64,000 nucleotides of DNA, from the NCBI RefSeq assembly GCF_005145025.1, contig NZ_CP039697.1, positions 682,001 to 746,000 on the forward strand, given 5' to 3'. The position numbers and the translations under genes were made by a program. Positions 10,102 to 18,731 of the stretch are shown piece after piece. Origin of the DNA: Novosphingobium sp. EMRT-2. GTDB lineage: Bacteria; Pseudomonadota; Alphaproteobacteria; Sphingomonadales; Sphingomonadaceae. The notes under the pieces are model-generated. The model made no database searches and was not told the DNA's origin. It saw only the letters and a list, made by a program, of their open reading frames with translations. The first letter of the stretch is position 1. Every line of letters starts with the position of its first letter.

Positions 10102-10605
10102 ATGGATGAAATCGCAAAGAAAACCGCGCTGCGGATGATCCCCTACGGCATCTATGTGCTGACCACGAGCGATGCCGACGGTGCACCGTTCGCGGCAACG
10201 GTCAACTGGGTGACGCAGACCTCGTTCGCACCGCCTCTGGTAGCCTTGGCGGTCAAGGCGGATTCGGGTTCCTATGCGGCGTTCCGGGCAACCGGCGTTG
10301 CGGTGCTCAACATCCTGGGCAAGGGGCAGCAGGGCGCGGCGTTCACGTTCTTCAAGCCGGCCGACTATGTGGACGGCAAGCTTTCGGGCGAGAGCGTTCG
10401 CGCCGCGGGCAATGGCGCGCTGGTTCTGGAAAGCGCGGCCGCGGCCGTGGAGCTCAAGCTGGTGACGGTGGTGGAAGAAGGCGATCACCATTTGGTCATC
10501 GCCGAGGTGACCGAAGCCATGGTGATGCGCGAACCCGGAGGCCGCGCGGATGCCGCCGTGCTCGAGATGAAGGATCTCGGCGAAAAGGTGTTTTACGGCG
10601 GCTGA
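10102..10605 (+). CDS. Flavin reductase-domain protein (FMN-binding split barrel)
   Basis: 167 residues. The fold signature is in [38 protein letters not shown] and [10 protein letters not shown]. Such proteins bind FMN and reduce it with NAD(P)H for a partner monooxygenase, or are uncharacterised FMN-binding paralogues. The GAGGAG ribosome site eight bases upstream fixes the ATG at 10102. Possible clients in the window are the luciferase-like enzyme at 37262, but no gene is adjacent to confirm it. Divergent from the ACAD10/11-like gene over 211 bases. Confidence 0.85.
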   Translation: MDEIAKKTALRMIPYGIYVLTTSDADGAPFAATVNWVTQTSFAPPLVALAVKADSGSYAAFRATGVAVLNILGKGQQGAAFTFFKPADYVDGKLSGESVRAAGNGALVLESAAAAVELKLVTVVEEGDHHLVIAEVTEAMVMREPGGRADAAVLEMKDLGEKVFYGG

Positions 10606-11052
10606 GCGCCGACAGAGCCTCGAATTGGAACCGCCGGAGCCCTCGGGCTCCGGACGGGCCAGTGGAACGCGCCCGGTATGACAGGGTTATGCGCGTTCAG
10701 ATGTCGTGCTTATTCATATTTATGATTTATATAATAAAAGGGATCGTCAAGCGACGTCCCGATCGCTGTTGTCGCGGGTGACAATGGTTTTCGGGCCGCG
10801 CTTCGCTTCGCCGGATCGTCCATCAGGAATCTGGCTGACAGAGAATTTCTTTAGGAAATAGCCTTCTACACCTGTTGCGGATGGCTGAATTTGCCCGCAC
10901 TCTGCAAACCGGGCCAGGATTGGTCGGCTGGGGATGCCTTTGGAACATGGTTGATGCCCGTTGGGAAACGCTAATGTGCTTCAACGAGATTTGTGGTTCG
11001 AACCGTGCCCTTTAAATGCTGATCATATAAAAAATGGCATGGGAGAGTTGCG
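10606..11052. other. 447-base non-coding leader before the first TonB receptor
   Basis: No convincing gene. It holds a 9-bp hairpin at 10634-10653, a strongly AT-rich island at about 10709-10740 (TATTCATATTTATGATTTAT and onward), a small inverted repeat near 10845-10861 (ATTTC...GAAAT), and just before the start codon a second AT island with the sequence TGATCATATAAAAAATGG at 11020-11037. The AT islands contrast sharply with the surrounding GC-rich DNA and are the likely promoter and operator region of the receptor at 11053. Confidence 0.6.
10634..10653 (+). terminator. GC-rich hairpin after the flavin reductase gene
   Basis: Arms CCGGAGCCC and GGGCTCCGG are perfectly complementary, separated by two bases, 28 bases after the stop at 10605. 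No T-tract follows, so it is either a weak intrinsic terminator or an RNA-stabilising stem. Confidence 0.45.
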
Positions 11053-13407
11053 GTGAAGGGTGCCTATTCGGGATCGACTGGACGTATCGCGCTGGGACGA
11101 CGGGGCCGCCTGCTAGGCGGAAGTGCCGCCCTGATTGTGCTGGGACTGCCGGGGATTGCCTTCGCCGCGCCGGAAGGGGCGAGTGCATCGCCCGCCGGGG
11201 CGGAGGAATCCGCCGAAGGCGCCGGCACGGGCATTCAGGACATCATCGTTACCGCGCGCCGCCGCGAAGAGCGTTCGCAGGACACGCCACTCTCGATCAG
11301 CGCCATCTCGTCGCAGCAGCTCAAGGAGCTGAATATCGTCCGGCTGGAGGGCATTACCCAGCTTGCGCCCAGCCTGCGCATCACCCAGGCGAGTGGTAGC
11401 GGCAACTCTCCCGCGATCTACATTCGTGGCATCGGCACGCTGTCGACCGCACTCTACGTGGAACCTGCCGTCGGCATTTACGTCGATGGCGTCTATACGC
11501 CGCGTCCGAGCGGCAACACGTTCGATCTTCCCGATATCGCCAGCGTGGAAGTGCTGCGCGGGCCGCAGGGAACGCTGTTCGGTCGCAACACTACCGGTGG
11601 CGCGATTGTGTTAACGACTCAGGCGCCGAGCGAGGACGCCGGCTTGAAAGCCGATTTCTCGATTGGTTCGCGCAGCGAGGTTACCGCATCGGCGGTGGCG
11701 CAACTGGGGCGTATCGGCAATTCGCCGTTCAAGGTGCGCTTGTCGGCACAGGCTCACAGCCGCGATGGATGGGTGCGCACGCCGAACTATTCGCCTTCGA
11801 AGTGGGGCGGCGCGCTTTACAGCTATGGCTTCGGAGCGGCGGTCCAGGGCGACTTGGGCAAGCTGACGGTCGATCTGCGTGGTCGCTATAACAACGTCGA
11901 ATCCTACACGGGATGGGAGGCTCTGGCGGCCACGACGGTGGGCGGAACCTATTTCCGCAACTCGGGAACCGCCAATGGCCTGCCGTTCCCGATCGGCGTG
12001 GGGCCGCGGGACTACACGTATCGCGATCCGCGCACGGACGGGCGCTCCGTCGCCAAGAGCTATGGCGGCGCGCTGACCCTCACCTACGCCGTCAGCCCCG
12101 CGCTCACGATCAAGTCGATTACCGGGTACACGGGCATCGACCAGGATCTCCACGCCAACATCGGTGGCGGATCGACGCGGGGTTTCGTGGTGAATCCGGT
12201 TGTCGCCGGGCAAAATATCGAACCGGTCAGCGCCCATGTCACGCCCTATAACCCAGGTCATCAGAAGCAGTTCACGCAGGAACTCCAGCTGCTCGGCAAT
12301 CTCGGTGATTTCAATTATCTGGTCGGCTTCTACTACTATGATGAGAAGGTGAGGGAAAATCTCACCACCATCCTGAATTCGCCGCTCTCCGCAACCACGG
12401 CCGTGCGCCTCAACCGCACGACGATCTATGCGATCCATTCGAAGTCCTACGCCGGTTTCGCGCAGGTCGGCTGGAAGCCTTCGTTCGCGGACGGGAAGCT
12501 CGAGGTCGTCGGTGGCGTCCGTTACACCGAAGACAAGAAGTCCCTCGTTTCCAATACCGTTTCGCGCACGACCACGACCACCACTGCGGCGCAATCGCGC
12601 AAGGACAAATGGGACAATGTCGGCTGGCTGGGCTCGATCAGCTACCGTGTCTCACCCCTTGTCATGGCCTACGTTCGTGCCTCTTCGGCTTACCGGTCGG
12701 GCGGATACAATGCCCCGACCGTCGGCGCGCCGCCCTTTGGACCGGAAACAGCGATCAGCTACGAAGCAGGTTTCAAGAGCGATCTGTTCGACCGGCACCT
12801 GCGCTTCAACGTTTCGGTGTTCCAGACCGACTATGACAACCTGCAGGTCAACGGCTACAATATCGCCACCAACACCAATTCGCTGACCAACGCCGGCAAG
12901 GCGCGTTATCGCGGTTTCGAGGTGGAAGGCCAGGTCGTGTTCGGCAATTTCCGGATGGACGGCAATCTGGGCCACGTCGATCCCAAGTATCAGGAATACA
13001 TTCTGGCGGTGGGCGGCGTGCCCACGAACGTCGCGTCGCAGGCAAAGTTTGCCAACGTACCGCGTTGGACCTATCACGTGGGCGCACAATACCGGATTGA
13101 TACCGGCAAGATCGGCGGCTTTACGCTGCGCGGCGATTACACCGGCAAAAGCAATTCGCCGAGCTACACGTTGATTTCGCAAGCGCCGAATACCGCCCAG
13201 GTTCCGCTCTTTGGCCGCGAGGACAATTTCAGCGCCCGCCTGATGTGGGATTTCGAATCCAACGGCCGCAAGTTCCGGGCACAGGTGTTCGGCGAAAACC
13301 TCAGCAACAACCGCTACATCACGTTTGCTTCGGACTTCGGGGCGATCATGGCCGGTACGTTCAACCGCCCGCGCTATTATGGCGTGGCGTTGGGCGTGGA
13401 GCTCTGA
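11053..13407 (+). CDS. TonB-dependent outer-membrane receptor
   Basis: 784 residues, the normal size. A signal peptide ends near ...LPGIAFA. A TonB-box-like segment (DIIVTARRREE) leads into the plug with IYIRGIGTLS, VGIYVDGVYTPR and VEVLRGPQGTLFGRNTTGGAI; a 22-strand barrel follows and ends ...YYGVALGVEL. The start is GTG at 11053 behind GGGAGAG. The family imports large or scarce substrates across the outer membrane using TonB energy. With an SDR, an MFS carrier and a hydrolase downstream it probably feeds a catabolic pathway; the substrate is unknown, a steroid-like compound being the contextual guess. Confidence 0.95.
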   Translation: MKGAYSGSTGRIALGRRGRLLGGSAALIVLGLPGIAFAAPEGASASPAGAEESAEGAGTGIQDIIVTARRREERSQDTPLSISAISSQQLKELNIVRLEGITQLAPSLRITQASGSGNSPAIYIRGIGTLSTALYVEPAVGIYVDGVYTPRPSGNTFDLPDIASVEVLRGPQGTLFGRNTTGGAIVLTTQAPSEDAGLKADFSIGSRSEVTASAVAQLGRIGNSPFKVRLSAQAHSRDGWVRTPNYSPSKWGGALYSYGFGAAVQGDLGKLTVDLRGRYNNVESYTGWEALAATTVGGTYFRNSGTANGLPFPIGVGPRDYTYRDPRTDGRSVAKSYGGALTLTYAVSPALTIKSITGYTGIDQDLHANIGGGSTRGFVVNPVVAGQNIEPVSAHVTPYNPGHQKQFTQELQLLGNLGDFNYLVGFYYYDEKVRENLTTILNSPLSATTAVRLNRTTIYAIHSKSYAGFAQVGWKPSFADGKLEVVGGVRYTEDKKSLVSNTVSRTTTTTTAAQSRKDKWDNVGWLGSISYRVSPLVMAYVRASSAYRSGGYNAPTVGAPPFGPETAISYEAGFKSDLFDRHLRFNVSVFQTDYDNLQVNGYNIATNTNSLTNAGKARYRGFEVEGQVVFGNFRMDGNLGHVDPKYQEYILAVGGVPTNVASQAKFANVPRWTYHVGAQYRIDTGKIGGFTLRGDYTGKSNSPSYTLISQAPNTAQVPLFGREDNFSARLMWDFESNGRKFRAQVFGENLSNNRYITFASDFGAIMAGTFNRPRYYGVALGVEL

Positions 13408-13412
13408 CCCGG

Positions 13413-14225
13413 GTGGAAGGCGATCCGGCGGCTTCGCCTGCCAGCAAGACGCCGGACCCGTCACCGTGGCTGTCCGATTGCGCCCGGCTCGCAGGCCGTT
13501 GCGCGATCGTGACCGGGGCGGGGTCGGGCATCGGCCGTGCGATCAGCCGCCACCTAGCCCATGCGGGCGCAACGTTGCTGCTGCTTGACCGCGACGCTGA
13601 TGCGGTGAAGCGTGCCGGTGACGATCTTTCAGCGCGCGGTACCGCGACCGTGGATGTCTCCGACTGGCAGGGTTTGCAACGCGCGTTCGACGATCTTCTC
13701 GGGGCCGACTTCCCGGATATCCTGGTGAATGCCGCGGGCATTTTTCCGTCCGCGCCCGCGCTCGATCTCGATGAGGAGCACTGGGACACTTTGCTGGACG
13801 TCAATCTGAAAGGCACGATGCGTCTCGGCCAGCTTGCCGGGCGAAGGATGCGCGATGGCGGCCGGGGCGGGGCCATCGTCAATATCGGGTCGGTGCAGGG
13901 GCAGCGGTCCACCCCCGGCAAGGCTGCCTATGCCGCATCGAAGGCCGGCATAGAGGCGTTGACTCGCGTGCTCGCCGTGGAACTGGCGCCATATGGCATA
14001 CGCGTCAACGCGGTCGCGCCAGGCCCGGTCCTGACCGAAGCCGCGAAAGCGCGCCTTGCAGCGATCGCGGACGGGGCCATGGCCGGGCGGGCCTTCAAGG
14101 CGGATCATCTGCGAATCGGTGATCCCGATGAGATCGCCCGCGTGGCGCATTTTCTCGCCAGTCCGGCGGCCTCCTACGTGTCAGGTGCGGTCTGGACGGT
14201 CGATGGCGGCACGACGTTGGCTTGA
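13413..14225 (+). CDS. Short-chain dehydrogenase/reductase (SDR)
   Basis: About 270 residues from GTG 13413, five bases after the receptor stop; no ATG exists near the fold start. Rossmann motif GAGSGIG (about 35), NAAG, and the catalytic Ser...YxxxK set in NIGSVQGQRSTPGKAAYAASK; C-terminal SGAVWTVDGGTTLA is typical of classical SDRs of the FabG type. It would oxidise or reduce an alcohol/ketone with NAD(P). It is probably cotranscribed with the TonB receptor. Confidence 0.88.
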   Translation: MEGDPAASPASKTPDPSPWLSDCARLAGRCAIVTGAGSGIGRAISRHLAHAGATLLLLDRDADAVKRAGDDLSARGTATVDVSDWQGLQRAFDDLLGADFPDILVNAAGIFPSAPALDLDEEHWDTLLDVNLKGTMRLGQLAGRRMRDGGRGGAIVNIGSVQGQRSTPGKAAYAASKAGIEALTRVLAVELAPYGIRVNAVAPGPVLTEAAKARLAAIADGAMAGRAFKADHLRIGDPDEIARVAHFLASPAASYVSGAVWTVDGGTTLA

Positions 14226-14367
14226 ACGACACAGGGCTGCCGCGCCCATGCTTGCTCGAACGGGCAGCATTGATGCAGGCTCGGCAAGCAACAGATGCTT
14301 CATCGGGAACGGTGCCAGCCGCAAGCCGATGCTATCGTGACACCATAATGATCGGGAGTTGATGCCA

Positions 14368-15594
14368 ATGGCCGTGATATCGGGCGTCGTTCAGGATATG
14401 CCGGCGTCATCGTCCGCAACCGACCTTCCCGCGTGGCGGCGTTGGCTGGTTATCGTGATTCTCCTGACGGGCGGCATCAAGTCGGCCTTGGCGTTCACCT
14501 CGGTGGTCCCGGCGTTGCAACTAATTGCTGCGGAGTTCGGCGGCGCGGGTGATTCGGTTCTGTCCGCGCAGTTCGTGGTCACGTTGGCCCCGGTGGGCAT
14601 GGCGGTGTCGGGCCTCATGGCCGGCATGATCGTTTCGAATCGCAATCTGCGCACCACGATGTTTCTGGCGCTGGGGGTTTGCACTCTTGCCGGATTGATG
14701 CAGCTTGTGGTGCACAACTACTTTCTGCTGCTGGCCAGCCGCTTCGTGCTGGGATTCAGCGCTGTGGTCGCAGACGTTTCGATGACCAGCATCCTGGCCG
14801 CGCAGTTCTCCGGCGCGGCGCGATCGAAGCTCATCGGATTTCGCCAGGCGATTTCGTCGATCGGCACGGTCGCGACGATGCTGCTGGGCGGCTGGCTGGC
14901 GCAGCATTACGGCTGGCGAGCGCCCGGTATCATGTTCCTGCTGCCCGGCATCATGCTGCTGCTGGCGTTTCTTGCCTTTGACCAGCCGATCCGGCTTGAG
15001 CAGATCCCGTCTTCGCGCGAACGGTTCTCGGTCTGGCAGCTCTGGCCGCTGCTGCTGCTTTCGCTGGTGATGTCCATCGGCCACACGATGCCCTCGTTCC
15101 AGATGCCGTTCCTGCTCAAGGAGAACGGGATCACCAGCGCGGTGCTGGTCTCGCGGGTTCCGGCGCTTAGTTCCACGATTTCCATCCTGTCGGCTTTCGC
15201 CTTCGGCTTTGTCTATGCCCGCCTTGGCCCCTGGACGCTGGTGGTGGCGGCGACGCTGATGGGCGCCGGCTTCATCGGCGCTGGATTGGCGCCCAGTTAC
15301 GAGATCATCCTGTTGTGCGTGGTGATCGAGGGCGTGGGCGCGGGCTGGACCATTCCGTTTTTCCTCAACCGGATTCTGGACCGGACCGATCCGGCCAAGC
15401 GCAGTTCGGCGATCGGACTTGTCCAGTCCTCGCTGTTCCTCGGCCATTTCCTGAATCCGCTGATCACGGCGCCCGTCCGCCTGACGCTGGGCATCCACGC
15501 CACCTTCATGGTGGTGGGCGCAGCGCTGATCTTGATCGCGGTCCTGATCGGCGGCTGGAGCACGCGTTTCCGCAACACCGTTCGAGCGATCTGA
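14368..15594 (+). CDS. Major facilitator superfamily transporter
   Basis: About 408 residues with twelve hydrophobic segments, starting with WLVIVILLTGGIKSALAFTS. Cytoplasmic loop motifs are degenerate; overall it resembles the cyanate/nitrate-type (CynX/NarK-like) half of the superfamily. Starts in frame are TTG 14359, ATG 14362 and ATG 14368; the GGGAG at 14354-14358 spaces best with 14368. Placed between the TonB receptor/SDR pair and the amidohydrolase, it is a candidate inner-membrane importer for the compound taken up by the receptor. Confidence 0.88.
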   Translation: MAVISGVVQDMPASSSATDLPAWRRWLVIVILLTGGIKSALAFTSVVPALQLIAAEFGGAGDSVLSAQFVVTLAPVGMAVSGLMAGMIVSNRNLRTTMFLALGVCTLAGLMQLVVHNYFLLLASRFVLGFSAVVADVSMTSILAAQFSGAARSKLIGFRQAISSIGTVATMLLGGWLAQHYGWRAPGIMFLLPGIMLLLAFLAFDQPIRLEQIPSSRERFSVWQLWPLLLLSLVMSIGHTMPSFQMPFLLKENGITSAVLVSRVPALSSTISILSAFAFGFVYARLGPWTLVVAATLMGAGFIGAGLAPSYEIILLCVVIEGVGAGWTIPFFLNRILDRTDPAKRSSAIGLVQSSLFLGHFLNPLITAPVRLTLGIHATFMVVGAALILIAVLIGGWSTRFRNTVRAI

Positions 15595-15618
15595 TTGCGC
15601 GAAGGCTGCCGTCACCCG

Positions 15619-15657
15619 TTGACCCCTCGCGTCTGTTTGCTATCATATTAAAGATAG
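15619..15657 (+). promoter_or_regulatory. Sigma70-type promoter with TATC-N8-GATA element
   Basis: TTGACC at 15619-15624, 16-base spacer, TATCAT at 15641-15646. The -10 box is part of CTATCATATTAAAGATAG (15640-15657), an inverted repeat with 5-base arms CTATC/GATAG. A near-copy occupies the same place in the promoter at 41630-41668 (15 of 18 bases identical). It drives the amidohydrolase at 15677. Confidence 0.6.
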
Positions 15658-15676
15658 AAATGTATAGGAGATGAAA

Positions 15677-16825
15677 ATGCCTTTGGGGAGTTCCAAGCTG
15701 ATTTCCGCTGACAGTCATTTCAACGAACCCGGTGACCTCTTCACCAAGCGGGTGGCGCAGAAGTTCAAGGACCGCGTTCCGCGCATGGAAAGTTTCCCCG
15801 AAGGGGACGGCTGGATCTTCGAAGGGCTGGAAGGCCCGCGCAATTTTGGCTGGAACGCCTGCGCCGGACTGCCGCCCGAGGACATGAAGGCCTGGATGCG
15901 CTTCGACGATATGCGCAAGGGCGGCTGGGATCCGGCCGAGCGTGTCAAGGAACAGGACCGCGACGGGGTGACCGCCGAAGTCATGTACCCGACTCCATCG
16001 ATTCAGGCCGCGATCGCGCTGATCGAAGACGAGGAACTGCACCTTGCCACCGTGCAGGCCTATAACGACTGGGTTTCGGAGTACGTCGCCTATGATCCGG
16101 CGCGTTTCTGCGGCCTCGTCTATCTGCCCAACCGGGGCGGGGTGAAAGTCGCCGTCAAGGAAATGGAGCGCGTTCTTGGGCGCCCCGGCATGCGCGCGGT
16201 AATGGCGCAGGCCTATCCCACCGGCACGACGGTCATGACCGAGGAACATGACTATCTGTGGGCCGCGATCCACGAACGCGACGTCAGCTTCAACATCCAC
16301 GTCGCGCTCGGCATCTACAAGCCGAGCCCGCACAAGGCCAAGCTGCCCGGTTATGGCCGTTTCTTCGACGCGCCGAACCGCTGCATCGAGTTCGTGTTCA
16401 ATGGCGTGTTCGATCGCTTCCCGAACCTCAAGGTCGCTTTCGCCGAAGTCGATTTCGGCTGGGTGCCCTACGTCAAGGAGCAGATCGACAACAACTACCA
16501 GCGGCTGGAAAAGGTCAACCAATTCGGCCTGAAGCGTTTGCCCAGCGAATATATCGATGAGCATTTCTACTTCGGGTACATGACCGACAGCTTCGGCCTC
16601 AACAACCTGAACTACATGAACCCCGAGCGTGTTCTGTGGTCCACCGACTATCCGCACATCAGCGCGGACTATCCCTACAGCTGGCGGACGATCCAGGCGT
16701 CGATGTCGGGCGTGCCCGCGCCGACCAAGGCCGCGATCCTCTACGGCAATGCCGAGAAGCTCTACGGTTTCGACGCGGAAGCGCTCGCCAAGGCGGAAGG
16801 CAAGCCGGCGCTCGCCGCCGCCTGA
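15677..16825 (+). CDS. Amidohydrolase-2 family metal-dependent hydrolase/decarboxylase
   Basis: About 382 residues. N-terminal ISADSHFNEP resembles the first metal-binding motif of PF04909 enzymes (here DxH). Later DFGWVPYVKEQ, and STDYPHISADYPYS with the C-terminal Asp/His pair, are family signatures. Members hydrolyse or decarboxylate cyclic and aromatic acids (ACMSD, LigW, meta-cleavage product hydrolases). GGAG at 15667-15670 favours ATG 15677 over ATG 15671. It lies 89 bases before ipdA in the same direction, so a role in the same catabolism is likely; reaction unknown. Confidence 0.88.
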   Translation: MPLGSSKLISADSHFNEPGDLFTKRVAQKFKDRVPRMESFPEGDGWIFEGLEGPRNFGWNACAGLPPEDMKAWMRFDDMRKGGWDPAERVKEQDRDGVTAEVMYPTPSIQAAIALIEDEELHLATVQAYNDWVSEYVAYDPARFCGLVYLPNRGGVKVAVKEMERVLGRPGMRAVMAQAYPTGTTVMTEEHDYLWAAIHERDVSFNIHVALGIYKPSPHKAKLPGYGRFFDAPNRCIEFVFNGVFDRFPNLKVAFAEVDFGWVPYVKEQIDNNYQRLEKVNQFGLKRLPSEYIDEHFYFGYMTDSFGLNNLNYMNPERVLWSTDYPHISADYPYSWRTIQASMSGVPAPTKAAILYGNAEKLYGFDAEALAKAEGKPALAAA

Positions 16826-16850
16826 TCGCCAGACGCCTTGCAACCGTGAC

Positions 16851-16893
16851 GGGGCCTGGCGCCCGTTCCCAGGCGGAACGGGTGGCTGGCCCC
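16851..16893 (+). terminator. Imperfect hairpin between amidohydrolase gene and ipdA
   Basis: Outer arms GGGGCC (16851-16856) and GGCCCC (16888-16893), inner arms CCCGTTCC (16862-16869) and GGAACGGG (16875-16882). No T-tract follows. It could attenuate read-through into ipdA or stabilise mRNA. Confidence 0.4.
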
Positions 16894-16914
16894 GCGCGTG
16901 CCGGATAGAACGAG

Positions 16915-17784
16915 ATGCTCGACAAGAGGATGCCGCTGGACGCCATCGTGGCGGAACTGGCTGATGGAATGACGATCGCGATCGGCGGCTGGGCCACGCG
17001 GCGCAAGCCGATGGCGCTGGTGCGCGCGATCGCGCGCTCGGGGCTGAAGGACCTGACCGTGATCGCCTATGGTGGGCCAGACGTCGGCATGCTGGCCGCC
17101 TGCGGCAAGCTCCGCCGGCTGGTGTTCGCGTTCGTTTCGCTCGATCACATTCCGATCGAGCCGCATTTCAAGGCCGCGCGCCAGGCGGGGCTGGACGTGT
17201 GGGAAATGGACGAGGGCATGCTGCACTGGGGTCTGCGCGCGGCGGCGATGGGTCTGCCGTTCCTGCCCACCCGCGTCGGCATCGGCACCGCGATTGCCGA
17301 GGATCCGCGCCTGCGGACGGTGAAGAGCCCCTACGACGATGGCGAAACGCTGATCGCGATGCCCGCGATCAAGCCCGACGTGGCGCTGCTGCACGTTCAT
17401 CGCGCCGACGAGAAGGGCAACGTGCTGACGCTTTCGCCCGATCCGTTCTTCGACGAACTGATGGCCCGCGCGGCCGGTCGGACCTTCGTGACCGCCGAAC
17501 AGATCGTACCCACGGCGGACCTGGGCCTGCCCGGCAACGCGCGGTACCACCTGGTCGAGCGGTCGCTGATCAGCGGCGTGGCGCAGGCGCCGTTCGGTGC
17601 GCATCCCACCAGCGCGGCGCCCGATTACCAGATCGATCTCGCGCACCTCAAGGCCTACGCGGCCGCCGAGGGCGAGGCGTGGGATGCCTATCGCCAGCGC
17701 TATGTCGCGGCGGACGAGGGCGCCTATCTCGCGGCGGTGGGCGGGGCGGATGCCATCCGCGCCATTCCCGCGCCGGTCTATTGA
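16915..17784 (+). CDS. ipdA: Steroid C-ring hydrolase, alpha subunit (IpdA-type CoA-transferase fold)
   Basis: 289 residues. Closely resembles mycobacterial IpdA along its length: DKRMPLDAIVAELADGMTIA, GGWATRRKPMALVRAIARSGLKDLTV, YGGPDVGML, and EMDEGML at 97-103, whose glutamate region is the expected active site. IpdAB has a class I CoA-transferase fold but hydrolyses the last steroid ring of the (R)-2-(2-carboxyethyl)-3-methyl-6-oxocyclohex-1-ene-1-carboxyl-CoA (COCHEA-CoA) intermediate. The beta subunit follows after 13 bases. The presence of ipdC and echA20 nearby supports the assignment rather than a ketoacid CoA-transferase. Confidence 0.93.
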   Translation: MLDKRMPLDAIVAELADGMTIAIGGWATRRKPMALVRAIARSGLKDLTVIAYGGPDVGMLAACGKLRRLVFAFVSLDHIPIEPHFKAARQAGLDVWEMDEGMLHWGLRAAAMGLPFLPTRVGIGTAIAEDPRLRTVKSPYDDGETLIAMPAIKPDVALLHVHRADEKGNVLTLSPDPFFDELMARAAGRTFVTAEQIVPTADLGLPGNARYHLVERSLISGVAQAPFGAHPTSAAPDYQIDLAHLKAYAAAEGEAWDAYRQRYVAADEGAYLAAVGGADAIRAIPAPVY

Positions 17785-17797
17785 GGAGACCCGGCCG

Positions 17798-18607
17798 ATG
17801 ACGCAAACCACCGCCACCCTGGCCGACCTGCTCGTGGCGCAGTGCGCCGAAGTCTGGCGCGACGATCCCGAATGGCTGGCGACGGGTATCACGCCGATCC
17901 CGCGCCTGGGCGCCAGCCTCGCCAAGCTGACGTTCAACCCGCGCCTGATGATCACCGACGGCGAGAACATGCTGCTCGAACAACCGGCGCCGATCGGCCC
18001 GCGCGATGGCGGTCCCGTGGTGGAAGGCTGGGCGCCCTATGCCCGCACGTTCGACAACCTGTGGGGCGGGCGCCGGCACGCGCTGGTCGCGCCGGTCCAG
18101 ATCGATCGCTTCGGGCAGACCAACATCAGCGTGATCGGCGATCACGCCCGGCCCAAGGCGGCGCTGCTGGGCGCGCGCGGCTTTCCGGGCAACAGCATAT
18201 CGCACCCCAACAGCTTCTTCTTCCCGCAGCACAACCGCCGCGCGCTGGTGGAAGGCGAAGTCGATTTCGTCTGTTCCGCCGGATACAACCCGGCGCGCTG
18301 GCTGGATGGCCGCAAGCCGCACCGGCTCGATTTGCGGCGGATCGTGACCAACCTGTGTGTGATGGACTTCGGCGGCCCGGATCACGCGATCCGCCTTGTT
18401 TCGCTCCATCCCGGCGTGCCGATGGAGGAAGTGCGGGACAATACCGGTTTCGACCTTGCCGTGCTCGAACAGGGCGTGGGCGAAACGCCTCTGCCCGATG
18501 CCGCAGCGCTGGCCATTATCGCGCGGCTTGATCCGCACAATATTCGTGCCGGTCTGATCAAGGGCAATCCTGCCGCCGTTCGTCCCGCGTCCGTTCGCGC
18601 CATGTGA
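17798..18607 (+). CDS. ipdB: Steroid C-ring hydrolase, beta subunit (IpdB-type)
   Basis: 269 residues, partner of IpdA. Family segments: FNPRLMITDGENMLL, APVQIDRFGQTNISVIGDHARPKAALLGARGFPGNSI, FVCSAGYNPARWLDGRKPHRLDLRRIVTNLCVMDF, and SLHPGVPMEEVRDNTGFDL. As in IpdB, the usual CoA-transferase ENG active-site motif is not evident. Start ATG 17798 lies behind GAGGAG. A hairpin 19 bases after the stop and a new promoter downstream suggest ipdAB is its own transcription unit, although read-through into echA is possible. Confidence 0.92.
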   Translation: MTQTTATLADLLVAQCAEVWRDDPEWLATGITPIPRLGASLAKLTFNPRLMITDGENMLLEQPAPIGPRDGGPVVEGWAPYARTFDNLWGGRRHALVAPVQIDRFGQTNISVIGDHARPKAALLGARGFPGNSISHPNSFFFPQHNRRALVEGEVDFVCSAGYNPARWLDGRKPHRLDLRRIVTNLCVMDFGGPDHAIRLVSLHPGVPMEEVRDNTGFDLAVLEQGVGETPLPDAAALAIIARLDPHNIRAGLIKGNPAAVRPASVRAM

Positions 18608-18625
18608 CGGCTGGCGGCCGAGGGA

Positions 18626-18655
18626 TCGCGGCAAAGCACCGCAGGCTTGCCGCGA
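18626..18655 (+). terminator. Hairpin after ipdB
   Basis: Arms TCGCGGCAA (18626-18634) and TTGCCGCGA (18647-18655) are perfectly complementary; a GC pair lies inside. It is 19 bases after the ipdB stop and just before the promoter at 18673. No long T-tract, so termination efficiency is uncertain. Confidence 0.5.
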
Positions 18656-18672
18656 AGCTATCGTCCCCGATG

Positions 18673-18700
18673 TTGACCTCCTTTAACATTGCAATGATTG
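18673..18700 (+). promoter_or_regulatory. Promoter with palindromic operator for the 14-gene steroid operon
   Basis: TTGACC at 18673-18678 is a good -35. Immediately inside the spacer is TTAACATTGCAATGATTG (18683-18700), which shares 15 of 18 bases with the perfect palindrome at 34624-34641, including the uninterrupted core TAACATTGCAATG. The -10 is not obvious (TGATTG at 16-base or TGATAG at 20-base spacing). An operator lying between -35 and -10 suggests repression. It precedes the start codon at 18732 by about 30 bases. Confidence 0.65.
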
Positions 18701-18731
18701 ATAGAGGCGAGAGAGGAACAGGAGCGTGGCG

